Assembly: GCF_030412785.1 (NCBI RefSeq)
Contig: NZ_CP125295.1
Coordinates: 4,526,001 to 4,590,000 of the forward strand
DNA: 64,000 bases
Direction of reading: 5' to 3'
DNA from: Paraburkholderia sabiae
Lineage (GTDB): Bacteria > Pseudomonadota > Gammaproteobacteria > Burkholderiales > Burkholderiaceae
Shown: positions 46,183 through 55,069 of the stretch, piece after piece
Position numbering within the stretch: position 1 is the first letter of the stretch
Layout of the letters: every line of letters starts with the position of its first letter
Made by a program: the position numbers and the translations under genes
The notes under the pieces: generated by a model
What the model saw: only the letters and a program-made list of their open reading frames with translations
What the model was told of the DNA's origin: nothing
The model's database searches: none

Positions 46183-47459
46183 TGTACAGACTGGAGACAT
46201 GGTTGACACCTGTACGGGGACATCGTTGACACCTGATGGTCAGGGTTTGGGAGTCTTCAGGTCAAGTTTTGCGACCCGCTGATGGGCGAACCAGATCTCG
46301 ATCACCCCGTCTTCCTTCTCGCTCATGCGGGCGGCTACCTGCAGCCCCTTGAGCGCGATCGACAGCTTCAGTTTCTGGCCGCGCAGGCGCACCACGCCGC
46401 TGGCATTGACCCGCAACACTTCATCGCCGGGGCCGTATTCGGGCTCGGGCACCCGCTCGGGCATCGCGCGCAGGCTACACGCGTAGCGCGTGATGGGCGT
46501 GGCCATCCCGAGTGCCTCGTGCGGACGTTCGACGTTGTACACGTGCCGCCAGCGATCCAGTGCCTGCTGCATGTGCGCATGTGTGCTGAAGGCCTGCCGG
46601 TCCAGCACTTCGGCCTTCAGCGTGCGGTGAAACCGTTCGTCCTTACCATTGGTCTGCGGGTGATACGGCCGGCTGTAGCTCACCAGGATGCCCAGCCGGA
46701 TCAGCCAGACCGCGAGTTCGGTGAGCTGCCCCGGCGCGCTGGGCGAGCCCCACGGCGCGCCGTTGTCGGTGTTGATGCGCGCGGGCAGCCCGTAGCAGCG
46801 GAACGCGCGCTCAAGCTCGGCCTGCACGACCTGTGTGGTCGTACGCGAGCAGGCGCTCAGCACGAGGTTGTAGCGCGAGTGATCGTCGATGACCGTCAGC
46901 GGCATGCAGCGCCCATCCTTCAGCGTCTGGACGTCGCCCTTGAAGTCCATCTGCCACAGCAGGTTCGGATGCGCGTGCTCGAAGCGCTGCCAGTGCTGGC
47001 GCTGCTGCGACGCCTGTTCATCGATGAGCCCATGGCGGCGCAGGATTTCGGTGATCGTGGCGGGCGCGGGCACCTCTGTCTCGCCCAGATCCTTCAGGCG
47101 CCGTTCGATCTTGCGTCCGCCCCAGCCATGTTCGCGACGCAGTTCCAGCACCCGCGCTTCGATGTGTTCAGGTGAGCGCAGGGGGCTGTGGTGCGGGCGT
47201 CGGGAGCGGTCGGCCAGCCCGCCGGGGCCTTCGGCCTTGTGACGGTCCAGCCACTTGTAGCCGGTCTGGCGGCTGATCCGGTAGCGCCGGCATAGCTCGC
47301 TGAATGACAGGGCCTGTGTGGCGGCCAGGCTGACGAATTCTTCGCGGAGATTCATGGTGTTTTTTGCTTCCCAGGGCATGGTTGAATCCGGGCGTTTGAT
47401 TACCCGAAAGTGTCAACCATGTCCCTGTACACCTGTCAGCTATGTCTCCAGTCTGTACA
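46183..47459 (-). mobile_element. IS481-family insertion sequence
   Basis: A 1277-bp element with 18-bp perfect terminal inverted repeats TGTACAGACTGGAGACAT, continuing imperfectly for about 20 bp (TTGACA-like inner repeats). It is flanked by a 6-bp target duplication CAGCGG (46177-46182 and 47460-47465). One transposase gene fills it. It looks complete and probably active or recently active, since ends, duplication and reading frame are intact. Confidence 0.92.
46240..47379 (-). CDS. IS481 family transposase
   Basis: A 379-residue DDE transposase. I keep the MPWEAKNTMNLREEFVSLAA start, the form seen in IS481 proteins; an internal ATG at 47355 is an alternative. HTH LCRRYRISRQTGYKWLDRHK is at about residue 30-50. 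The rve catalytic core has WQMDFKGDVQ (first Asp), NTDNGAPWG (second Asp) and GKDERFHRTLKAEV (Glu), so all three residues are present. It fills the element without frameshift. Confidence 0.93.
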   Translation of the reverse strand: MPWEAKNTMNLREEFVSLAATQALSFSELCRRYRISRQTGYKWLDRHKAEGPGGLADRSRRPHHSPLRSPEHIEARVLELRREHGWGGRKIERRLKDLGETEVPAPATITEILRRHGLIDEQASQQRQHWQRFEHAHPNLLWQMDFKGDVQTLKDGRCMPLTVIDDHSRYNLVLSACSRTTTQVVQAELERAFRCYGLPARINTDNGAPWGSPSAPGQLTELAVWLIRLGILVSYSRPYHPQTNGKDERFHRTLKAEVLDRQAFSTHAHMQQALDRWRHVYNVERPHEALGMATPITRYACSLRAMPERVPEPEYGPGDEVLRVNASGVVRLRGQKLKLSIALKGLQVAARMSEKEDGVIEIWFAHQRVAKLDLKTPKP

Positions 47460-47616
47460 CAGCGGCAAAGAAAAGTAGGCAAAAGAAAGCCGCTTCAAAC
47501 CTCCGGTGCCCGCCAGGATAACGCCACGGCGCACGGTCTTCGAGCTGTCACGCAGCGACGCAAACACTCCGTAGAAAGCCCGCAGTCAGGCACGCGCGCC
47601 GTGAAAAATTAAACCC
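47460..47616 (+). repeat. palindromic repeat, copy 2, right part
   Basis: Continues copy 2 from the duplicated CAGCGG: right palindrome arm GCAAAGAAAAGTAG at 47465-47478, then AAAGCCGCTTCAAACCTCCG, CGAGCTGTCACGCAGCGACG and TAGAAAGCCCGC. Joining the two halves over one CAGCGG restores the sequence of copy 1 at the apex. Confidence 0.88.
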
Positions 47617-47960
47617 ACTTGGGGCACATTCGGTCGGCTTGTTTTTGCGCGTTTGCCGTCGGTTTGATTGCGGCGGTATGTGCTCCAAACTGTGTGTGGG
47701 GTTTTCGCGCCGTGCGGGGTTGACTGCGGGCTTTCTACAGAGTGCGGACGCCGCTGCGCGATAGGTCAACTACGGCATGCCGCGGCGCTGCCCTGGCGGG
47801 CACCGGAGGTACAAAAGCGGCTTTCTTTTGCCTACTTTTCTTTGCCGCTGCAAAGAAAAGTAGGTGCCGCCCCGCACAGGGGCGACGCCTGAAGCACGGA
47901 TACGAATTCGCGGATGCCAGCGCAGCAAAACCCGCGGATGCCAGCGCAGCCCAAAAACCG
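47617..47960 (-). repeat. palindromic repeat, copy 3 (inverted)
   Basis: The same element in reverse orientation, facing copy 2. Main palindrome arms are at 47832-47845 and 47850-47863 with loop CGCT. The junction CCACTTGGGGCACATTCGGT recurs at the right edge of the window in the form CCACCTGGGGCACATTCGGT (reverse strand). The GGATGCCAGCGCAGC part near its end is tandemly duplicated. Confidence 0.82.
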
Positions 47961-50174
47961 TCAAACCAAAACCTTATCCAAAGTAACAGGCAAATCCCGA
48001 ACCCTAACCCCGGTAGCGTGATAAACGGCGTTCCCAATAGCAGCAACAACACCCGTAATCCCAATCTCCCCAATCCCGCGAGAACCAAGCGAATTAATAA
48101 AAGGATCGGGCTCATCGAGCACGACAACGTCCAAAGACTGAACATCGGCATTCACAGGCACGTGATACTCGGCCAGATTGGCATTAACAAACCGCCCATA
48201 CTGCGCATCAAGCAGACTCTCTTCCTCGAGAGCAGCACCAATACCCCACACAAGCCCACCCATCAACTGGCTACGTGCCGTCTTCACATTAAGCATCCGC
48301 CCAACGTTATAAACAGCAGTAATCCGGGCAACACGAATCGTCCCAAGATCCGCATCGACATGCACTTCGGCGAACACAGCGCCCCACGAATGAAACGAGT
48401 AACGCTGCTTCTCATCGCCGGGTTTGGTGCTGATGGAAGCCTCGATCGGCTGCCCGCCCGCTCGGGCAAGCACGGCCGCGATGGGATCGCGCTTCGACTG
48501 ATCGGACTTGCTGATCACCCAGCCGTTCTGCACGACAACATCATCGGACGACAAACCGAACACAGGCGAACCGTGATCGGCGAGCGCCATTGCCACAAGC
48601 TTGCCGCGCGCCTGCTCGCACGCATCGCGCACAGCAGGCGACACGCTCGCGACGGACTGCGAGCCACCCGACACGGGCGCCTTAGGCAGCGACGAATCGC
48701 CGAGTCCGAAGCGAATGTTCTCCGGCGCGATACCGAGCGCATCCGACGCGACCTGCGTCATCACCGTGTACGTGCCCGTGCCGATATCCTGCGTGCCCGA
48801 CACAACCATCGCCGTGCCATCGGGCAGAATCCGCGCGAGCGCCGCCGCTTCGCTGCGATTCGCGGGATACGTCGCCGTGCCCATGCCAAGGCCGATCAGC
48901 GTATTGCCGTCGCGCATCGAACGCGGCTGCGGCTTGCGGCGCGACCAGCCGAAACGCTCCGCGCCGACGCTATAACACTGCCGCAACGCCTTGCTCGACC
49001 ACGGCTTGTTTTCCTGCGGATCGCTCTCCGCGTAGTTCTTCAGACGCAGCGCGAGCGGATCCATCTTCAGCTGATACGACAGCTCGTCCATCGCCGTTTC
49101 GAGCGCCCATGAACCCGTCGTTTCGCCCGGCGCGCGCATGAACGTCGGCGTGCCGACGTTCAGCTGCACGAGGCGATGCGTCGTCACCTGATTCGGCACC
49201 GCGTACATCATCCGCGTGACCATGCAGCAGGTCTCCGTCCAGTCCTCGATCATCGACGTGTTCGAGAAACTGTCGTGCCGCATCGCGGTGAGCGTGCCGT
49301 CGTGCTTCGCGGCGATCACCATGCGCTGTTCGGTGAACGGCCGGCCGCCGACGGGCCCGAACATCTGCGGCCTCTCCAGCGCGAGCCGCACAGGACGTCC
49401 CGTCTGCTTCGCGGCCATCGCGCACAGCACCACGTGCGACCACGCCGAGCCCTTGCAGCCGAAGCCGCCGCCGACGAACGGCGAGATCACGCGCACATCG
49501 TCGGGTGATATGCCGAGCGTCTTTGCGACGGCCGTGCGTGTGCCCGTCACGCCTTGCGTCGAATCGTAGAGCGTCAGTTGCGGGCCGTCCCACACGGCCA
49601 TCGTCGCGTGCGGCTCCATCGGATTGTGATGCTCCATCGGCGTCGTGTAGACGGCGTCGACGCGTACCACGCCCGCCGCAAGCCCGGCGTCGTAGTTGCC
49701 GCGCGACGTGTCGGTCTGTCGGCCTTGCGGCTTGTCGGGCGCGTGCGCGCTGGCTTTGGCCTGCGTGAAATCGAGCGCGGGCGGCTGCGCGGCGTACGTC
49801 ACGCGCAACTGACGCGCGGCGTCCGTTGCATGTTCCAGGGTATCCGCGACGACGATCGCGATCGGCTCGTTGCTGTAGTGAATCTGGTTGTCCTGCAACA
49901 GCGACAGATGCCGTCCCGCAGGCGGCGCGAGCGCGGGCTTACCGTTGTTCGGCAGACGCGGTGCGTTCTGATATGTCATCACGAGCAGCACGCCCGGCAA
50001 CGACGACGCGCGGCTCGTATCGATCGACGCAATCGAGCCGCGCGCAATCGTGCTCGTCACCAGCACGCCGTGCGCGAGACGCGCTTCGGGAAACTCGGCC
50101 GCGTAGCGCGCTTCGCCCGTGACCTTCAGCAGACCGTCGGTGCGGTCCAGAGGATGTCCAATGATCGTGCTCAT
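47961..50174 (-). CDS. xanthine oxidase-family molybdopterin subunit (PaoC-like)
   Basis: A 737-residue catalytic subunit of a periplasmic aldehyde oxidoreductase-type molybdenum hydroxylase. Start MSTIIGHPLDRTDGLLKVTG; cofactor-binding regions SPFVGGGFGCKGSAW, GTPTFMRAPGETTGSW and GSQSVASVSPAV; catalytic base Glu703 in GIGEIGITGVV. Length and motifs fit PaoC/YagR rather than purine-type XdhB. It needs the MCD cofactor, likely from the MocA-like enzyme upstream at 45 kb. Last gene of a three-gene unit overlapping the FAD subunit by ATGA. It ends right at repeat copy 3. Confidence 0.92.
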   Translation of the reverse strand: MSTIIGHPLDRTDGLLKVTGEARYAAEFPEARLAHGVLVTSTIARGSIASIDTSRASSLPGVLLVMTYQNAPRLPNNGKPALAPPAGRHLSLLQDNQIHYSNEPIAIVVADTLEHATDAARQLRVTYAAQPPALDFTQAKASAHAPDKPQGRQTDTSRGNYDAGLAAGVVRVDAVYTTPMEHHNPMEPHATMAVWDGPQLTLYDSTQGVTGTRTAVAKTLGISPDDVRVISPFVGGGFGCKGSAWSHVVLCAMAAKQTGRPVRLALERPQMFGPVGGRPFTEQRMVIAAKHDGTLTAMRHDSFSNTSMIEDWTETCCMVTRMMYAVPNQVTTHRLVQLNVGTPTFMRAPGETTGSWALETAMDELSYQLKMDPLALRLKNYAESDPQENKPWSSKALRQCYSVGAERFGWSRRKPQPRSMRDGNTLIGLGMGTATYPANRSEAAALARILPDGTAMVVSGTQDIGTGTYTVMTQVASDALGIAPENIRFGLGDSSLPKAPVSGGSQSVASVSPAVRDACEQARGKLVAMALADHGSPVFGLSSDDVVVQNGWVISKSDQSKRDPIAAVLARAGGQPIEASISTKPGDEKQRYSFHSWGAVFAEVHVDADLGTIRVARITAVYNVGRMLNVKTARSQLMGGLVWGIGAALEEESLLDAQYGRFVNANLAEYHVPVNADVQSLDVVVLDEPDPFINSLGSRGIGEIGITGVVAAIGNAVYHATGVRVRDLPVTLDKVLV

Positions 50175-51181
50175 GCAAAACCTCCAACGCCGCTTGTTCC
50201 GCTTGCTGCCTGGTTCACCGCGCGCACGATCGCGTTCTGCGCGAGGCGCACCTTGAACGCGTTGTCGTGCAGCGGTTTCGCTTCGCTCAATGCGGCGTTG
50301 GCTGCATTGCGCAGCGTCGTGCTATCGAGCGGCTTGCCCGCGATCATCTGTTCCGCCGACGTCGCGCGCCACGGCTTGTGCGCGACGCCGCCCAACGCGA
50401 TGCGCGCGCTACGCACGGTATTTCCGTCCATCTGCAGCGCGGCCGCGACCGACACCAGCGCGAACGCATAGCTCGCGCGGTCGCGCACCTTGAGGTAGTG
50501 CGCGTGTTCGCTGTAGATGGGCGGCGGCAGATCGACGGACGTGATCAGTTCACCGAGGCGCAGCGTCGTGTCGAGATCGGCGCGGTCGCCAGGCAAGCGA
50601 TGAAACTCGCCGAACGGAATCACGCGCTCGCCTTGCGGGCCGCTCACGCGGACGGTTGCATCGAGCGCCGCGAGCGCGACGCTCATATCGGACGGATTCA
50701 CGGCGATGCATTGCGTGCTCGCGCCGAGAATCGCGTGCATGCGATTGTGGCCGTTGATCGCCGCGCAGCCGCTGCCGGGCTCGCGCTTGTTGCAGGCGGT
50801 GAACGCGGTGTCGTAGAAGTACGGACAGCGCGTGCGCTGCATCAGATTGCCGCCGACGGTCGCCATATTGCGCAATTGCGCCGACGCGCCTGCAACAAGC
50901 GCCTGCGTCAGCAGCGGATAACGCTCGCGCACGAGCGCATGATTCGCTGCATCGCTGTTGCGCACGAGTGCGCCGATACGCAGCCCGCCGTCGGGCAGCG
51001 TCGACACGACGTCGAGCCCTTGTATCCGCGTGATATCGACGAGCTTCACGGGTCGCGTCACGCCGCCCTTCATCAGATCGAGCAGATTGGTGCCGCCGCC
51101 GATGAACATGGTGCCCGGTTGCTGCGCGGCGCGCACGGCACCGGCGATATCGGCGGCGCGTTCGTAGGAGATCGCATCCAT
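50171..51181 (-). CDS. xanthine oxidase-family FAD subunit (PaoB-like)
   Basis: A 336-residue FAD-binding subunit passing electrons from the iron-sulfur clusters. FAD motifs FIGGGTNLLDLMKGG and RNMATVGGNLMQRTRCPYFY are clear, followed by a Cys-containing stretch (CNKREPGSGCAAING) that in PaoB-type subunits can bind an extra 4Fe-4S cluster. It starts 12 bp after the small subunit stop and overlaps the large subunit. Confidence 0.9.
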   Translation of the reverse strand: MDAISYERAADIAGAVRAAQQPGTMFIGGGTNLLDLMKGGVTRPVKLVDITRIQGLDVVSTLPDGGLRIGALVRNSDAANHALVRERYPLLTQALVAGASAQLRNMATVGGNLMQRTRCPYFYDTAFTACNKREPGSGCAAINGHNRMHAILGASTQCIAVNPSDMSVALAALDATVRVSGPQGERVIPFGEFHRLPGDRADLDTTLRLGELITSVDLPPPIYSEHAHYLKVRDRASYAFALVSVAAALQMDGNTVRSARIALGGVAHKPWRATSAEQMIAGKPLDSTTLRNAANAALSEAKPLHDNAFKVRLAQNAIVRAVNQAASGTSGVGGFA

Positions 51182-51192
51182 GATGGCCTCCG

Positions 51193-51975
51193 TTACGCGA
51201 CGTCGCTCGTCTTGATGACGAACGTCGTATAGGTGTCGCCCGTGCCGCTGCCGACCGTGCCGCGATGCGCGGACTGCACGGCCGCGACGATGTTCACATA
51301 CGCGCCGCAGCGGCAGATGTTGCCGCTCATGCGTTCGCGGATTTCCTCGTCGGAGAGTTGCGGCGGACGGCGCCGCACGTCCGCTGTCACCGTGCTCGGC
51401 GCGCCGGCGTCGAACTCAGAGAGCAAAGCTGTCGCCGAACAGATTTGCCCCGGCGTACAGTAGCCGCACTGGAACGCGTCCTGTTCGATGAATGCGCGCT
51501 GCACGGGGTTCAGCGTGCCGTTGCTCGCAAGTCCTTCGACGGTCGTGATCTTGTCGCCTTCGTGCATCACGGCGAGTGTCAGGCACGAGTTGATGCGGCG
51601 TCCGTTCGAGAGCACCGTGCACGCGCCGCATTGTCCGCGGTCGCAGCCTTTCTTCGTGCCTGTGAGTCCGGCGTATTCGCGCAGCGCGTCGAGCAGCGTC
51701 ACGCGCGGTTCGAGATGCAGCGAGTAATCGCGTCCGTTGATGTTGAGCTTGACCGTGCGCGGCGGCACGGTTGAACGTGCAACGGGTTGTTGTGCCTGCG
51801 GTGTTTGCGTTTGCGCATGAGCGTAGGGCGCTGTGCCCACGGCTGCTGCTGCCGCCGCCGATTGCAGGAAGCGGCGGCGTGCGGAACTCGAAGGCGTGGC
51901 GTCATGCTCGTCGTGGCGGGGCGTGTCCGCATCGTGTTGCGAGCACGAACCCTGACAGTCGATGTGGTGGGACAT
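51193..51975 (-). CDS. 2Fe-2S subunit with Tat signal (PaoA-like)
   Basis: A 260-residue iron-sulfur subunit. From ATG 51975 the protein begins MSHHIDCQGSCSQHDADTPR, then the twin-arginine signal SARRRFLQSAAAAAAVGTAP (Arg 33-35), so the whole complex is exported folded. Cluster ligands: GCDRGQCGACTVLSNG with a further Cys (first 2Fe-2S), and QCGYCTPGQ plus NICRCGAY (second). First gene of the three-gene unit. As in PaoABC, only this subunit carries the signal. Confidence 0.9.
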   Translation of the reverse strand: MSHHIDCQGSCSQHDADTPRHDEHDATPSSSARRRFLQSAAAAAAVGTAPYAHAQTQTPQAQQPVARSTVPPRTVKLNINGRDYSLHLEPRVTLLDALREYAGLTGTKKGCDRGQCGACTVLSNGRRINSCLTLAVMHEGDKITTVEGLASNGTLNPVQRAFIEQDAFQCGYCTPGQICSATALLSEFDAGAPSTVTADVRRRPPQLSDEEIRERMSGNICRCGAYVNIVAAVQSAHRGTVGSGTGDTYTTFVIKTSDVA

Positions 51976-52225
51976 GATGTTCTGCTTGCTCCGTAGAAGG
52001 TCGATGCAGACTTGCGCCGCATCGCAGCCGAAGCAGGCGGACGGTGCATGGCAAGCCTTGTCGATGAGCAATTTCGATGCCGCTCGTGCAGAACCACAAA
52101 CGACGCGCACAAGCGGCGAACTTCATCGTGGCATAGTCGCCGTGGCGCAACCGTGACGGGCAGATGGCGCGAAAATGGCGCGGCGCTGTCGACGGCGTCA
52201 TGCGTCGTGCAGCGCGCAAAAAGAA

Positions 52226-52254
52226 AAACGCGCGTCGACTATCGACGCGCGTTT
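52226..52254. terminator. rho-independent terminator of the ATCase gene
   Basis: An 11-bp stem (ACGCGCGTCGA / TCGACGCGCGT) with a CTA loop; read on the minus strand it is followed by a T-rich run, so it ends the leftward ATCase transcript and insulates the molybdoenzyme unit. Confidence 0.88.
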
Positions 52255-52295
52255 GTGTGATGCAAGGGCAAGGCGCTGGCTAGCGCTCAGCAAGA

Positions 52296-53588
52296 TCAGT
52301 CGATGCCATGAAACACGGCATCGTCCGGGCCGAGATACGCGGGCGGGCGCCACGCGGCATCGCGCATCGAATGTTGAACCAGCTTCTCGACGCCTAGCAG
52401 CACCGCGAAGATCGCCATCCGCACGGGAATCCCGTTGTCCGTCTGACGGAAGATCGCGAGGCGCGAGTCGTGGTTCAGGTCCGTGCTCAGATCGTTCGCG
52501 CCGGGGCGGCTGTCGCGCGGCAGCGGGTGCATGATCAGCGTGTCCGCGCCGCACACGGTATCCACCAGCGCCTGATTGATCTGGAAGTCGGGCGTGTAGC
52601 CTTCGAACGATTCGTCGGCGAAACGCTCCTTCTGGATGCGCGTCGCGTAGACGACGTCCGCGCCGCGCAGGCCGTTGGCGAGATCGTGCGTCTGCTCGAC
52701 GACGTGGCCGTTGCGCGAAATCTGATCGACGATATACGCGGGCATTTCGAGCGACGGCGGCGAAATGAGCGTGAACTTGATGCCGCGATACAGCGCGAGC
52801 AGCTTGACGAGCGAATGCACGGTGCGCCCGTACTTCAGGTCGCCGACCAGCGCGATATGTGCACCGTCGACGATCTTGCCGAGACGAGAGAACTCGCGCT
52901 GGATCGTATACAGGTCGAGCAGCGCCTGGCTCGGGTGCTCGCCGGGGCCGTCGCCGCCGTTAATGACGGGAATGTTGGTCGCGCGCGCGAACTCGGCCAC
53001 GGAGCCCTGTTCCGGATGGCGGATCACAAGGGCGTCGACGTAGCCGGACATGACGCGGCTCGTGTCATAGATCGACTCGCCCTTGGCCATCGACGAAAAC
53101 GTGAAGCCCGTCGTGTCGCACACCGAGCCGCCCAGCCGGCAGAACGCCGCGCCGAAGCTCACGCGGGTCCGCGTGCTGGCTTCGAAGAACAGGTTGCCGA
53201 GCACCGCGCCTTCCAGCACGCGCGAGATTTTCCGGCGGCGCGCGATGGGCTGCATGATATCGGCGACGCGGAAGAGGGCTTCGACGGCGTCGCGCGAGAA
53301 CTGGTCGACGGAAAGAAGCTGCGGTTTGCCTTCGAACAGCATCTGGCTGGCGAGCGACTGCGAATCTACGCTTTGCGTATGTTTTTCGGCGGGTGCGCCG
53401 TTGACGACGATTTCCGACACGAAGCGCTCGACGATTTCCGGCATCGCGCGCGATTCCTGCGAATCGTCGGGCAGCAGCCAGGTATCGAGTGCGCGCTTCG
53501 ACACGCCGATACGCGTCGCGAAGCCGTCGCGGGTGAGGTTCAGACGCCGCATCGCGTCACGGAGAAAGGCTTGTTGCGGGACGCTCAT
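52296..53588 (-). CDS. pyrB: aspartate carbamoyltransferase with N-terminal HTH-like extension
   Basis: A 430-residue ATCase, about 120 residues longer than a catalytic chain. Residues 8-40 (LRDAMRRLNLTRDGFATRIG, SKRALDTWLL) look like an XRE-type helix-turn-helix; the enzyme begins near residue 90. Carbamoyl-phosphate loop FFEASTRTRVSF is at 134-145, then HPSQALLDLYTI and HPLPRDSRPGANDL with the aspartate loop. The 80s-loop region is complete, so it should be active in pyrimidine synthesis. A perfect palindrome upstream suggests autoregulation by the HTH part. The gene stands alone, separate from pyrC. Confidence 0.9.
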   Translation of the reverse strand: MSVPQQAFLRDAMRRLNLTRDGFATRIGVSKRALDTWLLPDDSQESRAMPEIVERFVSEIVVNGAPAEKHTQSVDSQSLASQMLFEGKPQLLSVDQFSRDAVEALFRVADIMQPIARRRKISRVLEGAVLGNLFFEASTRTRVSFGAAFCRLGGSVCDTTGFTFSSMAKGESIYDTSRVMSGYVDALVIRHPEQGSVAEFARATNIPVINGGDGPGEHPSQALLDLYTIQREFSRLGKIVDGAHIALVGDLKYGRTVHSLVKLLALYRGIKFTLISPPSLEMPAYIVDQISRNGHVVEQTHDLANGLRGADVVYATRIQKERFADESFEGYTPDFQINQALVDTVCGADTLIMHPLPRDSRPGANDLSTDLNHDSRLAIFRQTDNGIPVRMAIFAVLLGVEKLVQHSMRDAAWRPPAYLGPDDAVFHGID

Positions 53589-53622
53589 GGGCTTGCCTCT
53601 TTTTCGTCGGGTGAATCGGTTG

Positions 53623-53641
53623 ATATACGCGGTGCGTATAT
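53623..53641. promoter_or_regulatory. palindromic operator candidate upstream of pyrB
   Basis: ATATACGC-GGT-GCGTATAT, perfect 8-bp arms around a 3-bp centre, 35 bp upstream of the ATCase start. It overlaps the expected -10 region. The obvious candidate ligand is the HTH domain of the ATCase itself. Confidence 0.6.
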
Positions 53642-53970
53642 TAATTCGCCGTGCGAGGAAGTCAAGGAATTTCGCGCATCGATTCGCCCGGTACGCGTTT
53701 CATCTCAAAAAGGGTCGTTTCCGGTTACACTGCCGGACATGGAAAACGGCTCGATGCTTCTTCTTTGCGTTGAAACCGGCTTGCACTCGCAGGCCGCGCA
53801 GGCGCGCGCCGCTTCCAAAGCCAAAAAACAGTTGCTCATCTGACCGGAGCTGCTGTTCCGTCAGATGTGCGACGGAACAGTCTTATCAAGCCCGGTTCTA
53901 GAAACTCCCGCTCCCGATACTGCTTCCTCGCCGCTGAACGGTTCTCATACGGTCGCGTTCGAGGAAAGTC

Positions 53971-54834
53971 ATGTCCAATTTTTCGGGTATCTGGATTCCG
54001 CTTGTCACACCGTTTTCCGCCGACGGCGCCGTCGATCACGCGGCGTTGCGTCGCCTGATCGGGCTATATGCCGAGGCGGGCGTCGCGGGCGTCGTCGCGC
54101 TCGGCACGACGGGCGAGCCGTCGTCGCTCGATGCCGCCGAGCAGGAGGCCGTGCTCGCGACCACGCTCGACGCGGCGGGCGGCGCGTTGCCGGTGATCGT
54201 CGGCGTGTCGGGCAATAACGCCCGAAGCATGCGCGAGCGTGTGCTGCGTCTGAACGCGCTGCCACTCGCGGGCCTGCTGATTTCCGCGCCGTACTACGTG
54301 CGGCCGTCGCAAGCGGGCATCGCCGATCACTTCACGATGCTCGCCGACGCGAGCGAGCATCCCGTCGTTCTGTACGACATTCCCGCGCGCACCGGCATTC
54401 GCATCGAGCTGGACACGCTGCTCGCGCTCGCCGCGCATCCGCGCATTCAGGCGATCAAGGATTGCGCGGGCTCGCTCGACACGACGCTCTCATTGATTCT
54501 CGATGGCCGCTTGCAGGTGCTGGCCGGCGACGACGTCCGCATCTTCGACACGCTCTGTATGGGCGGCAGCGGCGCGATCGCGGCGTCGGCGCATATCTGG
54601 CCCGAGCGTTTCGTCGCACTCGATCGCGCGCTGAAGGCCGGGCGGCTCGACGAAGGACGCGCGCTGTTCCATGCGCTCGTGCCGTTGATCCGCGCGCTGA
54701 CGTCCGAGTCGAACCCCGCGCCCGTGAAGGCGGCGCTCGCGGCGCAAGGCTTGATGGCGAGGGATCTGCGCGCGCCTATGACGCAAGCAAGCGAAACCTT
54801 GCGCGCACGTTTGCAGCACATGCTCGCGATGTGA
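53971..54834 (+). CDS. dapA: dihydrodipicolinate synthase family aldolase
   Basis: A 287-residue class I aldolase. Schiff-base Lys163 in IQAIKDCAG, Tyr135 in YDIPARTG, and the pyruvate-binding GTTGEPSSL near 46-53. Typical DapA has YNVPxRT; the Asp-Ile variant and the S-S-L after GE are slight departures, so it may be lysine-pathway DapA or a related pyruvate aldolase such as KDG or N-acetylneuraminate types. It has a good ATG context and no operon partners. Confidence 0.85.
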   Translation: MSNFSGIWIPLVTPFSADGAVDHAALRRLIGLYAEAGVAGVVALGTTGEPSSLDAAEQEAVLATTLDAAGGALPVIVGVSGNNARSMRERVLRLNALPLAGLLISAPYYVRPSQAGIADHFTMLADASEHPVVLYDIPARTGIRIELDTLLALAAHPRIQAIKDCAGSLDTTLSLILDGRLQVLAGDDVRIFDTLCMGGSGAIAASAHIWPERFVALDRALKAGRLDEGRALFHALVPLIRALTSESNPAPVKAALAAQGLMARDLRAPMTQASETLRARLQHMLAM

Positions 54835-55069
54835 AGCGCTTGCGACGAATCTGATTCACTCCAATTTGAGATGCGGGTCCGGCGCGTGGCGTGATAATGC
54901 GCGCCACCGTTTTCCGACATCTACGAGATAGATTCGTCATCCTGAGTATGCTGGTTCATCGTTACCTTGTGCCGTCCGCCGGACGCGCGCAGCTATTTGC
55001 AGTACTTCGTGCAGTACTTCGCGATCGTTTGTGGCCGTGTTGCAGGACCGCGATGAAAGGCGGCTGCTG

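Noticed and set aside
45666..46282. Several ORFs of 80-160 codons inside the palindromic repeats
   Set aside because: They are readings of the repeat itself, recur with every copy in both directions and have no ribosome site. They are likely sources of spurious hypothetical proteins in databases.
53739..53843. 34-codon ORF MENGSMLLLCVETGLHSQAA and onward, between pyrB and dapA
   Set aside because: No ribosome binding site, no clear coding bias and no neighbour support; it falls in the region where a divergent promoter is expected.
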